Positions 16,090 through 24,290 of a stretch of DNA of 64,000 nucleotides are shown here, in pieces. The DNA is from Pyxidicoccus caerfyrddinensis (GTDB taxonomy: Bacteria > Myxococcota > Myxococcia > Myxococcales > Myxococcaceae). Location: the NCBI RefSeq assembly GCF_010894405.1, contig NZ_JAAIYA010000001.1, positions 307,341 to 371,340 of the forward strand, written 5' to 3'. The notes below the pieces were generated by a model, which had not been told where the DNA came from, did not search any database, and saw only the letters and a list, made by a program, of their open reading frames with translations. Every line of letters begins with the position of its first letter. Within the stretch, counting starts at the first letter, position 1. The position numbers and the translations under genes are program-made.

Positions 16090-16374
16090 TTAGAAACACG
16101 CCCCCAGCTCAACGTCCTGGTAGTACGGGCCGCTGAAACTCCCAAAGACCCACCCGTTATATTCACCGCAATGGCAATGCCACCCTCCCTTTACGGTGGT
16201 GTACGTCGCATCGGTGTAGACGAGGTGGTCGTAATAACCGCCATCGCACGGTGGCAGTGCGTCCTCCCGCGTCGCGAGATTGGAGGGCTCGTCCATCGTG
16301 GTGTCAACGCCCCCGCACCCTGCCGCCAACAGTCCCGCAGCCAGGAGCCCTCCGGCCATCGTCCTGATTCGCAT
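16090..16374 (-). CDS. Small lipoprotein, DUF6289-like (94 aa)
   Basis: A short exported lipoprotein: signal peptide with LLAAGLLAAGC (lipidated Cys20), then a compact domain with YYDHLVYTDATYTTVKG and a Cys-rich WHCHCGEY motif ending in C-F. The YY-SDATYT-x-VG-x-C layout resembles the small DUF6289-type secreted proteins common in Actinobacteria and Myxobacteria; I am only moderately sure. GAGG lies seven bases upstream of the ATG. Function unknown; it sits alone in the island-like region. Confidence 0.7.
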   Translation of the reverse strand: MRIRTMAGGLLAAGLLAAGCGGVDTTMDEPSNLATREDALPPCDGGYYDHLVYTDATYTTVKGGWHCHCGEYNGWVFGSFSGPYYQDVELGACF

Positions 16375-16547
16375 ACCCTATCCTCGCTTTGCTCATCGAA
16401 GAAGCAGCCGGTATGGCACGTCCTTGATGAGGTACAGCTTGAGAGCCGACGAACAGAGAAATGATGCAAAAAATCGCCCGACCCCGAGCGCATGGTGCAG
16501 TCAGTCGATGAGCGGCAACAGAGCGACGCCTCCATTCCCAGCGGGCC

Positions 16548-16576
16548 ACGGATTCAAGTCCCGTACTCCTCGCCCA
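16548..16576 (+). other. Second tRNA-like 3' fragment (decayed T-arm plus acceptor)
   Basis: ACGGA / TTCAAGT / CCCGT forms a T-arm with one mismatch (the invariant G53 is A), followed by ACTCCTC, G and CCCA, like a 3' acceptor strand with a CCA end. No 5' half is visible upstream. Together with the fragment at 13761-13785 it may bracket a former insertion, but the two are different tRNAs on opposite strands, so this is weak. Confidence 0.25.
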
Positions 16577-16662
16577 TGACGGAATTCGGAGGTGCTCACT
16601 GCGGGTGCGCAGCAGGCTTGCGCCGGGGATGACCAGAGGGCAGGTAGCCAAAGGGCTTACGA

Positions 16663-17103
16663 ATGATGAGATTGATCGATCGATTCCGGGCCGAGGTGAG
16701 TCGACGTGGGCTTTCGATGCCCGGGGAACTCAAGGAGTGCGGCATCTTCTGCGATCTGCTGTGGTCACCGTGCGGTGACGGGGAGTACGTGACTTCCCGC
16801 GCCACCGAGGATCCAGCATTCACGGTCACGGGCTACACGCGATGGGTCGCCCTTGCATGTATGCTCGATGAGATTCGTTTCTATGCCGCTTGCCTCTCGC
16901 CCGGGAGTGCGTCGTGGTGCTGGACTGGTGAGCAGCCAAATCGTGTTGCGGCGATCGAAGCAGAGTCTGAGGACTCTGAGTTGGCTGTCTTTGAGAGCGT
17001 CGCCGATGCGGTGACGTTCTCGGTCAACTATCTCGGGGGAGCCGCACTGCGCGACATCGATGTCGTCCGCATCAAACCACCATTCGCTCGGTACAAACGC
17101 TGA
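16663..17103 (+). CDS. Hypothetical protein (146 aa), atypical codon use
   Basis: I do not recognise this family. The protein is soluble and acidic, without signal peptide or membrane helix; motifs include GIFCDLLWSPCGDGEYV, RWVALACMLDEIRFYAACL and a C-terminal VKPPFARYKR-like basic end (actually RIKPPFARYKR). Codon use is clearly less GC-biased than neighbours (many NNT/NNA codons), a sign of recent acquisition. Size and orphan setting resemble immunity or anti-element proteins, but nothing shows that. The start at the first of two ATGs has AAAGGG upstream. A perfect hairpin follows the stop. Confidence 0.6.
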   Translation: MMRLIDRFRAEVSRRGLSMPGELKECGIFCDLLWSPCGDGEYVTSRATEDPAFTVTGYTRWVALACMLDEIRFYAACLSPGSASWCWTGEQPNRVAAIEAESEDSELAVFESVADAVTFSVNYLGGAALRDIDVVRIKPPFARYKR

Positions 17104-17107
17104 AGCT

Positions 17108-17125
17108 CAGCCACCAACGTGGCTG
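17108..17125 (+). terminator. Hairpin just after the 146-aa gene
   Basis: CAGCCAC and GTGGCTG form a perfect 7-bp stem with a 4-base CAAC loop, beginning four bases after the stop codon at 17103. No strong T-run follows. Confidence 0.45.
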
Positions 17126-17276
17126 GACTCGGCGGTTGGGTCTTCACCCACCCAACATCGCGCGACCTCGACCGCAGGTGGGGCGCCCTACCCCGCCCAA
17201 ACCCGCCGCTTCGCTCGCGGGTCTCGCAGCCCCACAGGAGCGCCACCCGCCTATATTTCTTGCATTTCTATATACG

Positions 17277-17417
17277 ATGATCGAGTACCTGAAGGAGACG
17301 AACAGCAGCAAGGTCGCCTCCCCCGCGGTCGATATCCATACGATGGCGCTCGGGTACTTCCTCCTCTTCACGCTCGCCGGCTACTGGCTCTTCGCGACCC
17401 GGAAGGAGAAGGGCTGA
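17277..17417 (+). CDS. Possible small membrane protein (46 aa)
   Basis: A short frame starts MIEYLKETNSSK and contains one clear membrane helix (MALGYFLLFTLAGYWLFAT) followed by a positive RKEKG tail, giving an N-out/C-in single-pass layout. It follows an unusually AT-rich stretch (17252-17276). There is no good Shine-Dalgarno and I know no homologous family. It could be a genuine small protein, or the tail of a decayed gene in this patchwork region. Confidence 0.35.
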   Translation: MIEYLKETNSSKVASPAVDIHTMALGYFLLFTLAGYWLFATRKEKG

Positions 17418-17448
17418 GCGAGAAAGCTCGAGTGTCGTTTCCAGGACG

Positions 17449-18258
17449 TCAGCGCAGCCAGGCGAAAGCGCGCTCCAGCCGGGCCACCGCGTCGTCGAGA
17501 TAGCAGCGGCCATGAGCGAAGAGCACCCGCCGCGGCTGCCATCCGAGCATCCGCTGATAGCAGGCGCGCGCCTGGGCCTTCCGTCCCCACGACGTCGCCT
17601 GCACCTCGCGAGGCGTCTGCCCCGGCCACATGGCGCCACCGAGGGTGAGCAGCCACCGGAAGCGCGGCCGGACACGCTCCTGTTCGAGGGCCATGACCAG
17701 GTCCGCCAGGATCAACGTCGAGGAGGCCTTGTGGAAGAACACGACCTCTTCCACGAAGCGGCTGCCTCGGAAGACGAGCTGTTCGAGCTCCTGCGCCCAT
17801 GCGGCGGGAGCGTCATCCTGGAGGTCGGCGTCGAACGGGACCTCGAGCTGCTGCGAGCGTGCGCGCTCACGGACTCCCGGAGAGGCCCAGACCGTCGCAT
17901 GCGGGTAGCGCGCCTTCCAGGCCGGGAGGGCCGCGTAGTGGAACCTGTTGGGCGAGACGAGGTGCTCGACGGGCCCGAGCGCATCGACCTCCGCGAACAG
18001 CGCGGGCGTGGGAGCCGTGGGAGACCAGAGCCACAAGCCGCCCGAGCGCAGCCGGATGACCACCATGCGCGTGGGGAACGGCAGGGAGACGGGGCCATAG
18101 CGCATCCGGGCGACGGGGCCGTCCACCCACCAGAGGCCCTCGGAGAGGGGCTTGAGCGTCGAGAGCGGAGTGTAGGGGCGTATTCCGTCGCCCCACTCGA
18201 TGGGCGCGTGGACGCTCTCGCGGCTTCCCGAAGTCATGGCGCTGGCAGCATAGCCCAC
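17449..18258 (-). CDS. DUF4336-family protein (269 aa)
   Basis: The protein has the DUF4336 signature, a metallo-beta-lactamase-like family without clear function: WWVDGPVARMRYGPVSLPFPTRMVVIRL, then VEHLVSPNRFHYAALPAWKARYP, and EEVVFFHKASSTLILADLVM near the middle. It is cytoplasmic and has no signal peptide. Two in-frame ATGs (18258 and 18237) are possible and neither has a strong ribosome site; the family core starts after both. The gene is divergent from the flavoprotein gene at 18379. Role unknown; hydrolase activity is only suggested by the fold. Confidence 0.85.
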   Translation of the reverse strand: MGYAASAMTSGSRESVHAPIEWGDGIRPYTPLSTLKPLSEGLWWVDGPVARMRYGPVSLPFPTRMVVIRLRSGGLWLWSPTAPTPALFAEVDALGPVEHLVSPNRFHYAALPAWKARYPHATVWASPGVRERARSQQLEVPFDADLQDDAPAAWAQELEQLVFRGSRFVEEVVFFHKASSTLILADLVMALEQERVRPRFRWLLTLGGAMWPGQTPREVQATSWGRKAQARACYQRMLGWQPRRVLFAHGRCYLDDAVARLERAFAWLR

Positions 18259-18378
18259 GGCACACGCCCCACTCCGAGGCGTTACGCCGTCCGGCCGTGG
18301 GCGCTGGAGCCCGTAGGGAGGGCGATTGTTGGGGGTGCTGGCTCGGGATAGAAACCTCCGAGGTGTCAGGAGGAGTCC

Positions 18379-19827
18379 ATGTCGAGTCGAACCGTGTCAC
18401 GGAGAACGTTGCTCCAAGGTGCGTTGGTCGCAGTGGCATTCAACCCGATGAGCCGCAGCTGGGCCTCCACGCTGGAGGCTGGCGCGGTCCCCCTGCCGCA
18501 GCTGGATGGCGAGCTGCTGATGGACGCGGCGTCGCTGACCGCGGCCTCGGACGACTTCGGTCACATCATCCACCGCACGCCGTGGGCCGTGCTCGTCCCC
18601 GGCTCGGTGAAGGACATCGTGGCCATGGTCCGCTACGCGCGGCGCCAGGGCCTGAAGATTGCCGCCGCTCGGGGCCTCGGTGAGAGCCACAGCACCTTCG
18701 GCCAGTCCCAGGTTCCCGCGGGCATCGTCATCGACATGTCCACGCTGTCGACCATCCACGAGATTTGCGAGGACAGCGCCTGGGTGGATGCGGGCGTCCG
18801 GTGGCACGAGCTGCTGCAGGCCTCGCTACCCTCCGGCAAGAGCCCGCCGGTGCTCACCGACTACATCGAGCTGAGCATCGGTGGAACGCTGTCGGCGGGA
18901 GGCATCGGCGGGCAGGCGTTTCGCTCGGGCCTCCAGGTGGACAACGTGCTGGAGCTGGACGTCGTCACGGGCCGGGGTGAGCTGGTGCGGTGCTCGCGCT
19001 GGCGTGAGCGGCCCCTGTTCGACGCCGTGCGCTCGGGCCTGGGCCAGTTCGGCATCATCGTGCGGGCCCGGGTGCGGCTCGTCGACGTGCCGCCCCGCGC
19101 TCGGACGTACACCGCCCTGTACAACGACCTCCACCGCTTCATGGAGGACCAGCGGCGGCTCATCGACGACGGTCGCTTCGACTACGTCGAGGGCTCCGCC
19201 GTCGCCTCCAACGGGGGCTGGGCGTATCAGCTCGAGGTGGTGAAGTACTTCACCCCGGGCTCGGAGCCGAACGATGCGCAGCTGCTCGCGGGCCTGGGCT
19301 TCCAGCCCGGGACGCTGCAGGTGAGCGACGGCAGCTACTTCGACTTCGCCAACCGGCTCGCGCCGCTGATCGAGTTCCTCAAGCAGCTCGGCATCTGGGG
19401 CTTTCCCCACCCGTGGCTGGACATGTTCGTCCCCGCCCGGGCCGCGGAGGCCTTCGTCCAGGAGGTGCTCGCCCAGACGACCGTGGCCGACATGGGCCAG
19501 GGGCCCATCCTCCTCTACCCCTTCCGCTCCGCCGAGCTGACCACGCCCTTCCTGCGCACCCCCACGGACCGGCACGTCTTCCTCTTCTCGCTGCTGCGCA
19601 CCGCCATTCCCCCGACGCCGGAGAACGTGGCGGCCCTCCTGCAGAAGAACCGCGCCATCTTCGACCGGCTCACCGCCATCGGCGGGAAGATCTACCCCGT
19701 CGATGCCGTGCAGCTGAGCCCCGCTGACTGGCACCGCCACTTCCACCCCTACTGGGAGCGCTTCGAGCACGCGAAGCGGCGCTACGACCCGGACCACATC
19801 CTCACGCCGGGACAGGGCATCTTCTGA
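18379..19827 (+). CDS. Tat-exported FAD-binding oxidoreductase, cytokinin-dehydrogenase-like (482 aa)
   Basis: A twin-arginine signal (SRRTLLQGALVAVAF) precedes a VAO/PCMH-type FAD domain (about 50-235): WAVLVPGSVKDIVAMVRYAR, GLGESHSTFGQS (the His of the HS pair is the usual site of covalent flavin in this branch) and GGTLSAGGIGG. The C-terminal half (about 240-482) matches the FAD/cytokinin-binding domain, ending YDPDHILTPGQGIF. So it should be a periplasmic flavin oxidase or dehydrogenase. AGGAGG sits ahead of the ATG. Cytokinin is a substrate only in plant relatives; the bacterial substrate is unknown. Confidence 0.92.
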   Translation: MSSRTVSRRTLLQGALVAVAFNPMSRSWASTLEAGAVPLPQLDGELLMDAASLTAASDDFGHIIHRTPWAVLVPGSVKDIVAMVRYARRQGLKIAAARGLGESHSTFGQSQVPAGIVIDMSTLSTIHEICEDSAWVDAGVRWHELLQASLPSGKSPPVLTDYIELSIGGTLSAGGIGGQAFRSGLQVDNVLELDVVTGRGELVRCSRWRERPLFDAVRSGLGQFGIIVRARVRLVDVPPRARTYTALYNDLHRFMEDQRRLIDDGRFDYVEGSAVASNGGWAYQLEVVKYFTPGSEPNDAQLLAGLGFQPGTLQVSDGSYFDFANRLAPLIEFLKQLGIWGFPHPWLDMFVPARAAEAFVQEVLAQTTVADMGQGPILLYPFRSAELTTPFLRTPTDRHVFLFSLLRTAIPPTPENVAALLQKNRAIFDRLTAIGGKIYPVDAVQLSPADWHRHFHPYWERFEHAKRRYDPDHILTPGQGIF

Positions 19828-19933
19828 TCGACGCACCCTGAAGGGACCTCCCCGTGCTCGAAGCCGCATCCCCTGGAGCGGCTCCGGGTACCGGGCAGAG
19901 AGCAAGCTCGCCAGACTCCACGGAGGGCTTCCT

Positions 19934-21706
19934 TCAATGCACAGCGGGAGGCGTCGGCGGGACACCTCCAGGCAGGTGGCCAGCCGCCTCGGCATGGACC
20001 TCCAGGAAGCTCCGCACCGCCGCCCCCACCGTCGGATGCAGGTTCTCCCGCCCAATCCGCTCCACCAACCCCGTGCGCCACAGCATCCGTCGCATCGGCG
20101 CCCGGGCCTCGGCGATGCCCAGCACCACACCCTCCTCCTCGAACTCCCGCCGCAGCTTCTCCAGCCCCTCCGCCGCCGTGACGTCGAGGTCGAACACGGC
20201 GGACGCATCCAGCACGAACCACCGCACCGGCGCCCGCGCCCCCGCCACCAGTGCCCGGGCCTCCTCCCTCAAGTGCCGCGCATTCGCGAAGAAGATGGGC
20301 GCGTCGAAGCGGTAGACCACCAGGCCCGGAACCGTCTCCGCATCCGCGTGCCGCTCGATGTCGTGGAAGCCCGGCACCCCTTCCCTCGTGCCGAGCACAG
20401 CATCGTGCGGCCGGGCCGCCCGGCGGATGAGGTCTCCCAGCGCCAGCGCCACCGCGACGAGGATGCCCTGGAGGATGCCCAGCACCAGCACCCCCACCAT
20501 CGTCACCACCGCGAGCACCGCCTCCACCGGCCGGACCCGCCACAAGTCCACGATGGACCGCACATCCATCAGGTACACGGCGGCCACCACGACGATGGCC
20601 CCCAGCGTCACCATGGGCAGGTTGCGCAGCAGCGGCGTCAGGAACAGCGCGAAGACGAGCACCACCCCCGACGCCATCACCCCCACCCACTGCGTCCGTC
20701 CCCCCATGGACGCATTGACCGCCGTGCGCGAGTCACTCCCCGTGACGGGAAACCCCTGCGTGAAGGCCGTGGCCAGGTTCGCCACGGCCTGACCGATGAA
20801 CTCCTGATTCGTATCCAGCCGGTAGCGAAACTTGTCCGCATAGATGCGGCCCGCGAGCACCGAGCTGGCGTAGTTCACGAGCGCCAGACTGAAGGCCGCC
20901 GGCAGCAGCGCGCGCACGGCCCCGAACTGCACCGAAGGCAGCCCGAAGCCAGGCGGCGTCGCGGAGAGCTCGCCCACCACCTTCACGCCGTCGTGCGCCA
21001 GTTGGAACAACTGCCCCGCCGCCGTGGTCAGGACCACCAGGATGAGCGGGCCGGGCGCTTTCGGCAGGAAGCGCCGCAGGAGCACCAGCACCCCGATGAT
21101 GCCCACGCCGAGCAGCAGCGTCGGCAGATGGGCCCGCTGCACGTTCGCGCCCACCTCGTACACCTGACCGGCGAAGTCGTCCGCCTTGCGCTCCAGCCCG
21201 AAGAGCCTCGCCAATTGGCTGCCGATGATGATCAGCGCCGCGCCGTTGATGTAGCCGATGAGAATCGGCCGGGACAGGAAGTCCGCGAGCGCGCCCGCCT
21301 TCAGCAATCCCCCGAGGAGGCTCAGCACGCCCACCATCAGCGCGAGCAGCGCCACCAGTGACGCATGGTGCGCGGGGTCCGCCCCTGCCGCCAACGGGGC
21401 CACGGCCGCCGCGGCGAGGATGGCAGCCCCCGCCTCCGGCCCGACGATGAGGTGCCGCGAGGGCCCGAACAGCGCGTAGGCCAGCATGCCCGCGATGCCC
21501 GCGTAGAGCCCCGCCGCCGGGCGCACGCCGACAATCTGCGCGTACGCCAGCCCCTGGGGGATGAGCATCGCGCCAATGGTGAGCGCGGACAGCAGGTCCG
21601 CCCGGAACCACCGGCGCGAATAGCCCTCCGCCAGCCGCAGCCCGGGCACCCCGCGCCGCACGGCCTGCCACGCCTTCGCCGCCGACAGCTTCATCGCCCC
21701 CACCAT
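19934..21706 (-). CDS. SulP-family anion permease with STAS domain (590 aa)
   Basis: An SLC26/SulP transporter: about 10-12 membrane helices between residues 25 and 430 (family signature around IGAMLIPQGLAYAQIVG and NLATAFTQGFPVTGSDSRTAV), then a cytoplasmic STAS domain (about 450-565; FANARHL, VLDASAVFDLD). It begins 8 bases after the stop of the sulfatase gene on the same strand, so they form an operon: sulfatase frees sulfate, SulP can import it. I give ATG 21706; a second ATG four codons in has a better purine-rich leader and is also possible. Substrate sulfate is inferred from context, as SulP members also carry bicarbonate or other anions. Confidence 0.93.
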   Translation of the reverse strand: MVGAMKLSAAKAWQAVRRGVPGLRLAEGYSRRWFRADLLSALTIGAMLIPQGLAYAQIVGVRPAAGLYAGIAGMLAYALFGPSRHLIVGPEAGAAILAAAAVAPLAAGADPAHHASLVALLALMVGVLSLLGGLLKAGALADFLSRPILIGYINGAALIIIGSQLARLFGLERKADDFAGQVYEVGANVQRAHLPTLLLGVGIIGVLVLLRRFLPKAPGPLILVVLTTAAGQLFQLAHDGVKVVGELSATPPGFGLPSVQFGAVRALLPAAFSLALVNYASSVLAGRIYADKFRYRLDTNQEFIGQAVANLATAFTQGFPVTGSDSRTAVNASMGGRTQWVGVMASGVVLVFALFLTPLLRNLPMVTLGAIVVVAAVYLMDVRSIVDLWRVRPVEAVLAVVTMVGVLVLGILQGILVAVALALGDLIRRAARPHDAVLGTREGVPGFHDIERHADAETVPGLVVYRFDAPIFFANARHLREEARALVAGARAPVRWFVLDASAVFDLDVTAAEGLEKLRREFEEEGVVLGIAEARAPMRRMLWRTGLVERIGRENLHPTVGAAVRSFLEVHAEAAGHLPGGVPPTPPAVH

Positions 21707-21714
21707 GCCCGCAC

Positions 21715-24114
21715 CTACTGGCGGGCCATCGCCCCGCGGAAGCGCTCCTCGAGCGAGAGGTAGTGGTCGAAGTCCTCCTTGCCCTTGTCGAGCTGCACCC
21801 ACTTCACCCGTCCGGTGAACTTGCTGTCGCCGTCGTGGAAGCCCTCCGCCACGGACGAGCCCAGCTCCATGCCCACGTCGGCCGACTCCTCGGAGTACAC
21901 ATAGGCCATGGTCTTCTCCACCCGGCCGCGGCCCACCTTCTTGCCGTCCACGTAGAGCGTCACGTCTCCGCCCTTGCCCACGCCTCCGCCGTCGTACTTG
22001 AACTCCATGCGGACCTGGTGCGTGCCCTTGGGCAGCGCGCGGTCGGACTCGACGTCGTACCGGTTCAGCCCGACGTAGTTGTAGCAGTAGTGGAGCCGCC
22101 CCCCGCGCGCGTAGAGGCACCAGCCACCGAACGCGCCGCCCTGGGTGACGATGACGCCATTCGCACCGCTCTCCGGGATTTCCACCTCGGCGGTGACGGA
22201 GTGCGACTTGTTCTTGAGGTTCAGCATCGAGTTCTCGCTGAGCCGCCGCATCGAGCCCGACAGCAGCTGCGTGTCGCCGTGGATGAGCTCGGGCCGCCCG
22301 GCAATCTCCGAGTTGAAGCGCTCCATGCTGCGGTCGTCCAGCGGCAGCACGTAGTACTTGGCGGCCTCGATGAGGAAGAGCTGCTTCAGGTCGCGCAGCC
22401 TTTCTGGCTGCTCGGCGGCGACGTCTCTCGCCTGCGTCCAGTCCTTCGTCGTGTCATAGAGCTCCCAGACGTCGTCCTCCAGGCCATGGAGCGGCTTGGA
22501 CTCCCACGGGGTGCGGTGCCGGGTCACGGCCGTCCAGCCCTGGTGGTAGATGCCGCGGTTGCCGAACATCTCGAAGTACTGCGTCTCATGCCGCTCCGGC
22601 GCCTTCGCGTCGTCGAAGCAGTAGCGCATGCTCACCCCCTGCATCGGGGTCTGCTGCACGCCGTTGACAATCACCGGCTGGGGCAGGCCCGCAGCCTCCA
22701 GGATGGTGGGCCCCACGTCGATGACGTGGGAGAACTGCGAGCGGACCTCGCCCTTCGCCTGGATGCCTCGGGGCCAGTGGACGATGCAGCCGTTGCGCGT
22801 GCCGCCGTAGTGCGAGGCCACCTGCTTGGTCCACTGGTAGGGCGTGTCCATGGCATGTGCCCAGCCCACCGCGTAGTGGTTGTAGGCCTCGGGCGTGCCG
22901 AGCTTGTCCGTCCGCTGGATGAGGAAGTCTGGGGTCTCCACGCCCTGGATGTCATTGAAGATGAGGCCCTCGTTGAACGTACCGTTGAGCGTGCCCTCGG
23001 CGGAGGCGCCGTTGTCGCCGATGATGTAGTAGACGAGCGTGTCCTCCAGCATGCCCATCTTCTGCAGCGAGTCGATGAGCCGCCCGACATGCGAGTCCGC
23101 GTACTCGAGGAAGCCCGCGTACACCTCCATCTGCCGCGCGAGCACCGGCCGGAGCTTCTCCGGCATGGCGTCCCAGGCGGGGATTTCCTTGGGGCGCGGG
23201 GTGAGCACGGCGTCCTTGGGGATGACGCCGAGCTTCTTCTGCTTCGCGAAGATTTCCTCGCGGAGCGTGTCCCAGCCCGCGTCGAAGCGGCCCTTGTACT
23301 TGTCCGCCCAGTCCTTGGGGACGTGGTGCGGGGCATGGGTGGCGCCCGGGGCGAAGTAGACGAAGAAGGGCTTGTCCGGCACGAGCGCCTTCTGCTGGCG
23401 CACCCAGTCGATGGTCCGGTCCGTCATGTCCTCCATGAAGTGGTAGCCCTGCTCCGGCGTGCGGTCCGGCTCGATGGGCGTGGTGTTCTCATAGAGCGAC
23501 GGGTGCCACTGGTTCGTCTCCCCGCCGACGAAGCCGAAGAAGTACTCGAAGCCGGAGCCGGTGGGCCACCGCTCGAAAGGCCCCACCGGGCTCGTCTCCC
23601 AGACGGGCACCTCGTGGCACTTGCCGAACTGCGCGGTGCTGTAGCCGTTGAGCTTGAGGATTTCGGCCACCGGCGCGCAGTGGTTGGGCCGCATGCAGGT
23701 GTAGCCCGGCGAGGAGGTGGCGATTTCAGTGATGCCGCCGAAGCCCACCGCGTGGTGGTTGCGGCCGGTGAGCAGCGCGGCGCGCGTGGGCGAGCAGAGC
23801 GCCGTGGTGTGGAAGCGGTTGTACTTGAGGCCGCCTGCCGCCAGGCGATCCGCGGTGGGGGTGTTGATGACGCCGCCGAAGGCGCTGGTGGCTCCGAAGC
23901 CCACGTCGTCCAGCAGGACGACGAGCACGTTGGGCGCGCCGCTCGGAGGCCTCAGTGGAACGATGGGTGGGAACTTCGCGCTCGGGTCCCTGGCGCTGAA
24001 GGGGCGCACGCCCTGGTAGAGCTGGTCCGGGATGGGGAGGACCTCGCGCTGGAGTGTGTCGTTGGGAGAGGAACCCGCCCCGTCGCCCGCCTGCCGTTTG
24101 CCATTCTTCTTCAT
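21715..24114 (-). CDS. Arylsulfatase, type I (799 aa)
   Basis: A type I sulfatase hydrolysing sulfate esters. The signature CSPTRAALLTGR is at Cys107, the residue turned into formylglycine. Metal-binding motifs include VLLDDVGFG (about 63-71) and GDNGASAEG (about 368). The roughly 800-residue length with a C-terminal beta-sandwich (about 660-799; SHSVTAEVEIPE, KGTHQVRMEFKYDG) matches the Pseudomonas AtsA-like subgroup. No Sec signal is seen, so it is cytoplasmic or exported by another route. It is followed after 8 bases by the SulP gene. The activating enzyme is plausibly the FGE at 33137. The aromatic or carbohydrate sulfate it uses is unknown. Confidence 0.95.
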   Translation of the reverse strand: MKKNGKRQAGDGAGSSPNDTLQREVLPIPDQLYQGVRPFSARDPSAKFPPIVPLRPPSGAPNVLVVLLDDVGFGATSAFGGVINTPTADRLAAGGLKYNRFHTTALCSPTRAALLTGRNHHAVGFGGITEIATSSPGYTCMRPNHCAPVAEILKLNGYSTAQFGKCHEVPVWETSPVGPFERWPTGSGFEYFFGFVGGETNQWHPSLYENTTPIEPDRTPEQGYHFMEDMTDRTIDWVRQQKALVPDKPFFVYFAPGATHAPHHVPKDWADKYKGRFDAGWDTLREEIFAKQKKLGVIPKDAVLTPRPKEIPAWDAMPEKLRPVLARQMEVYAGFLEYADSHVGRLIDSLQKMGMLEDTLVYYIIGDNGASAEGTLNGTFNEGLIFNDIQGVETPDFLIQRTDKLGTPEAYNHYAVGWAHAMDTPYQWTKQVASHYGGTRNGCIVHWPRGIQAKGEVRSQFSHVIDVGPTILEAAGLPQPVIVNGVQQTPMQGVSMRYCFDDAKAPERHETQYFEMFGNRGIYHQGWTAVTRHRTPWESKPLHGLEDDVWELYDTTKDWTQARDVAAEQPERLRDLKQLFLIEAAKYYVLPLDDRSMERFNSEIAGRPELIHGDTQLLSGSMRRLSENSMLNLKNKSHSVTAEVEIPESGANGVIVTQGGAFGGWCLYARGGRLHYCYNYVGLNRYDVESDRALPKGTHQVRMEFKYDGGGVGKGGDVTLYVDGKKVGRGRVEKTMAYVYSEESADVGMELGSSVAEGFHDGDSKFTGRVKWVQLDKGKEDFDHYLSLEERFRGAMARQ

Positions 24115-24290
24115 GGTGACCTGTCGCCCTCTGTGCCACAGCCTGGGTTGCCGGGAAGCTAGGCCGCACGAGGCTCCGGGCCAGTGCCCCGTGGGGGTGG
24201 CTCCGCACAGGCTTCAAGACGCTTCAACCGGCGGGACGACAGCGCGGAGGCGACCTCGGGCGCCTCCAGCGCTCCTCCGCTCCGCCTGGG

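Noticed and set aside
21763-24162. Long plus-strand open frame opposite the first sulfatase (and a similar one opposite the second, 24606-26888)
   Set aside because: High GC removes stops on the complementary strand; Val/Leu/Arg/His-rich nonsense with no motifs, while the minus strand encodes clear sulfatases.
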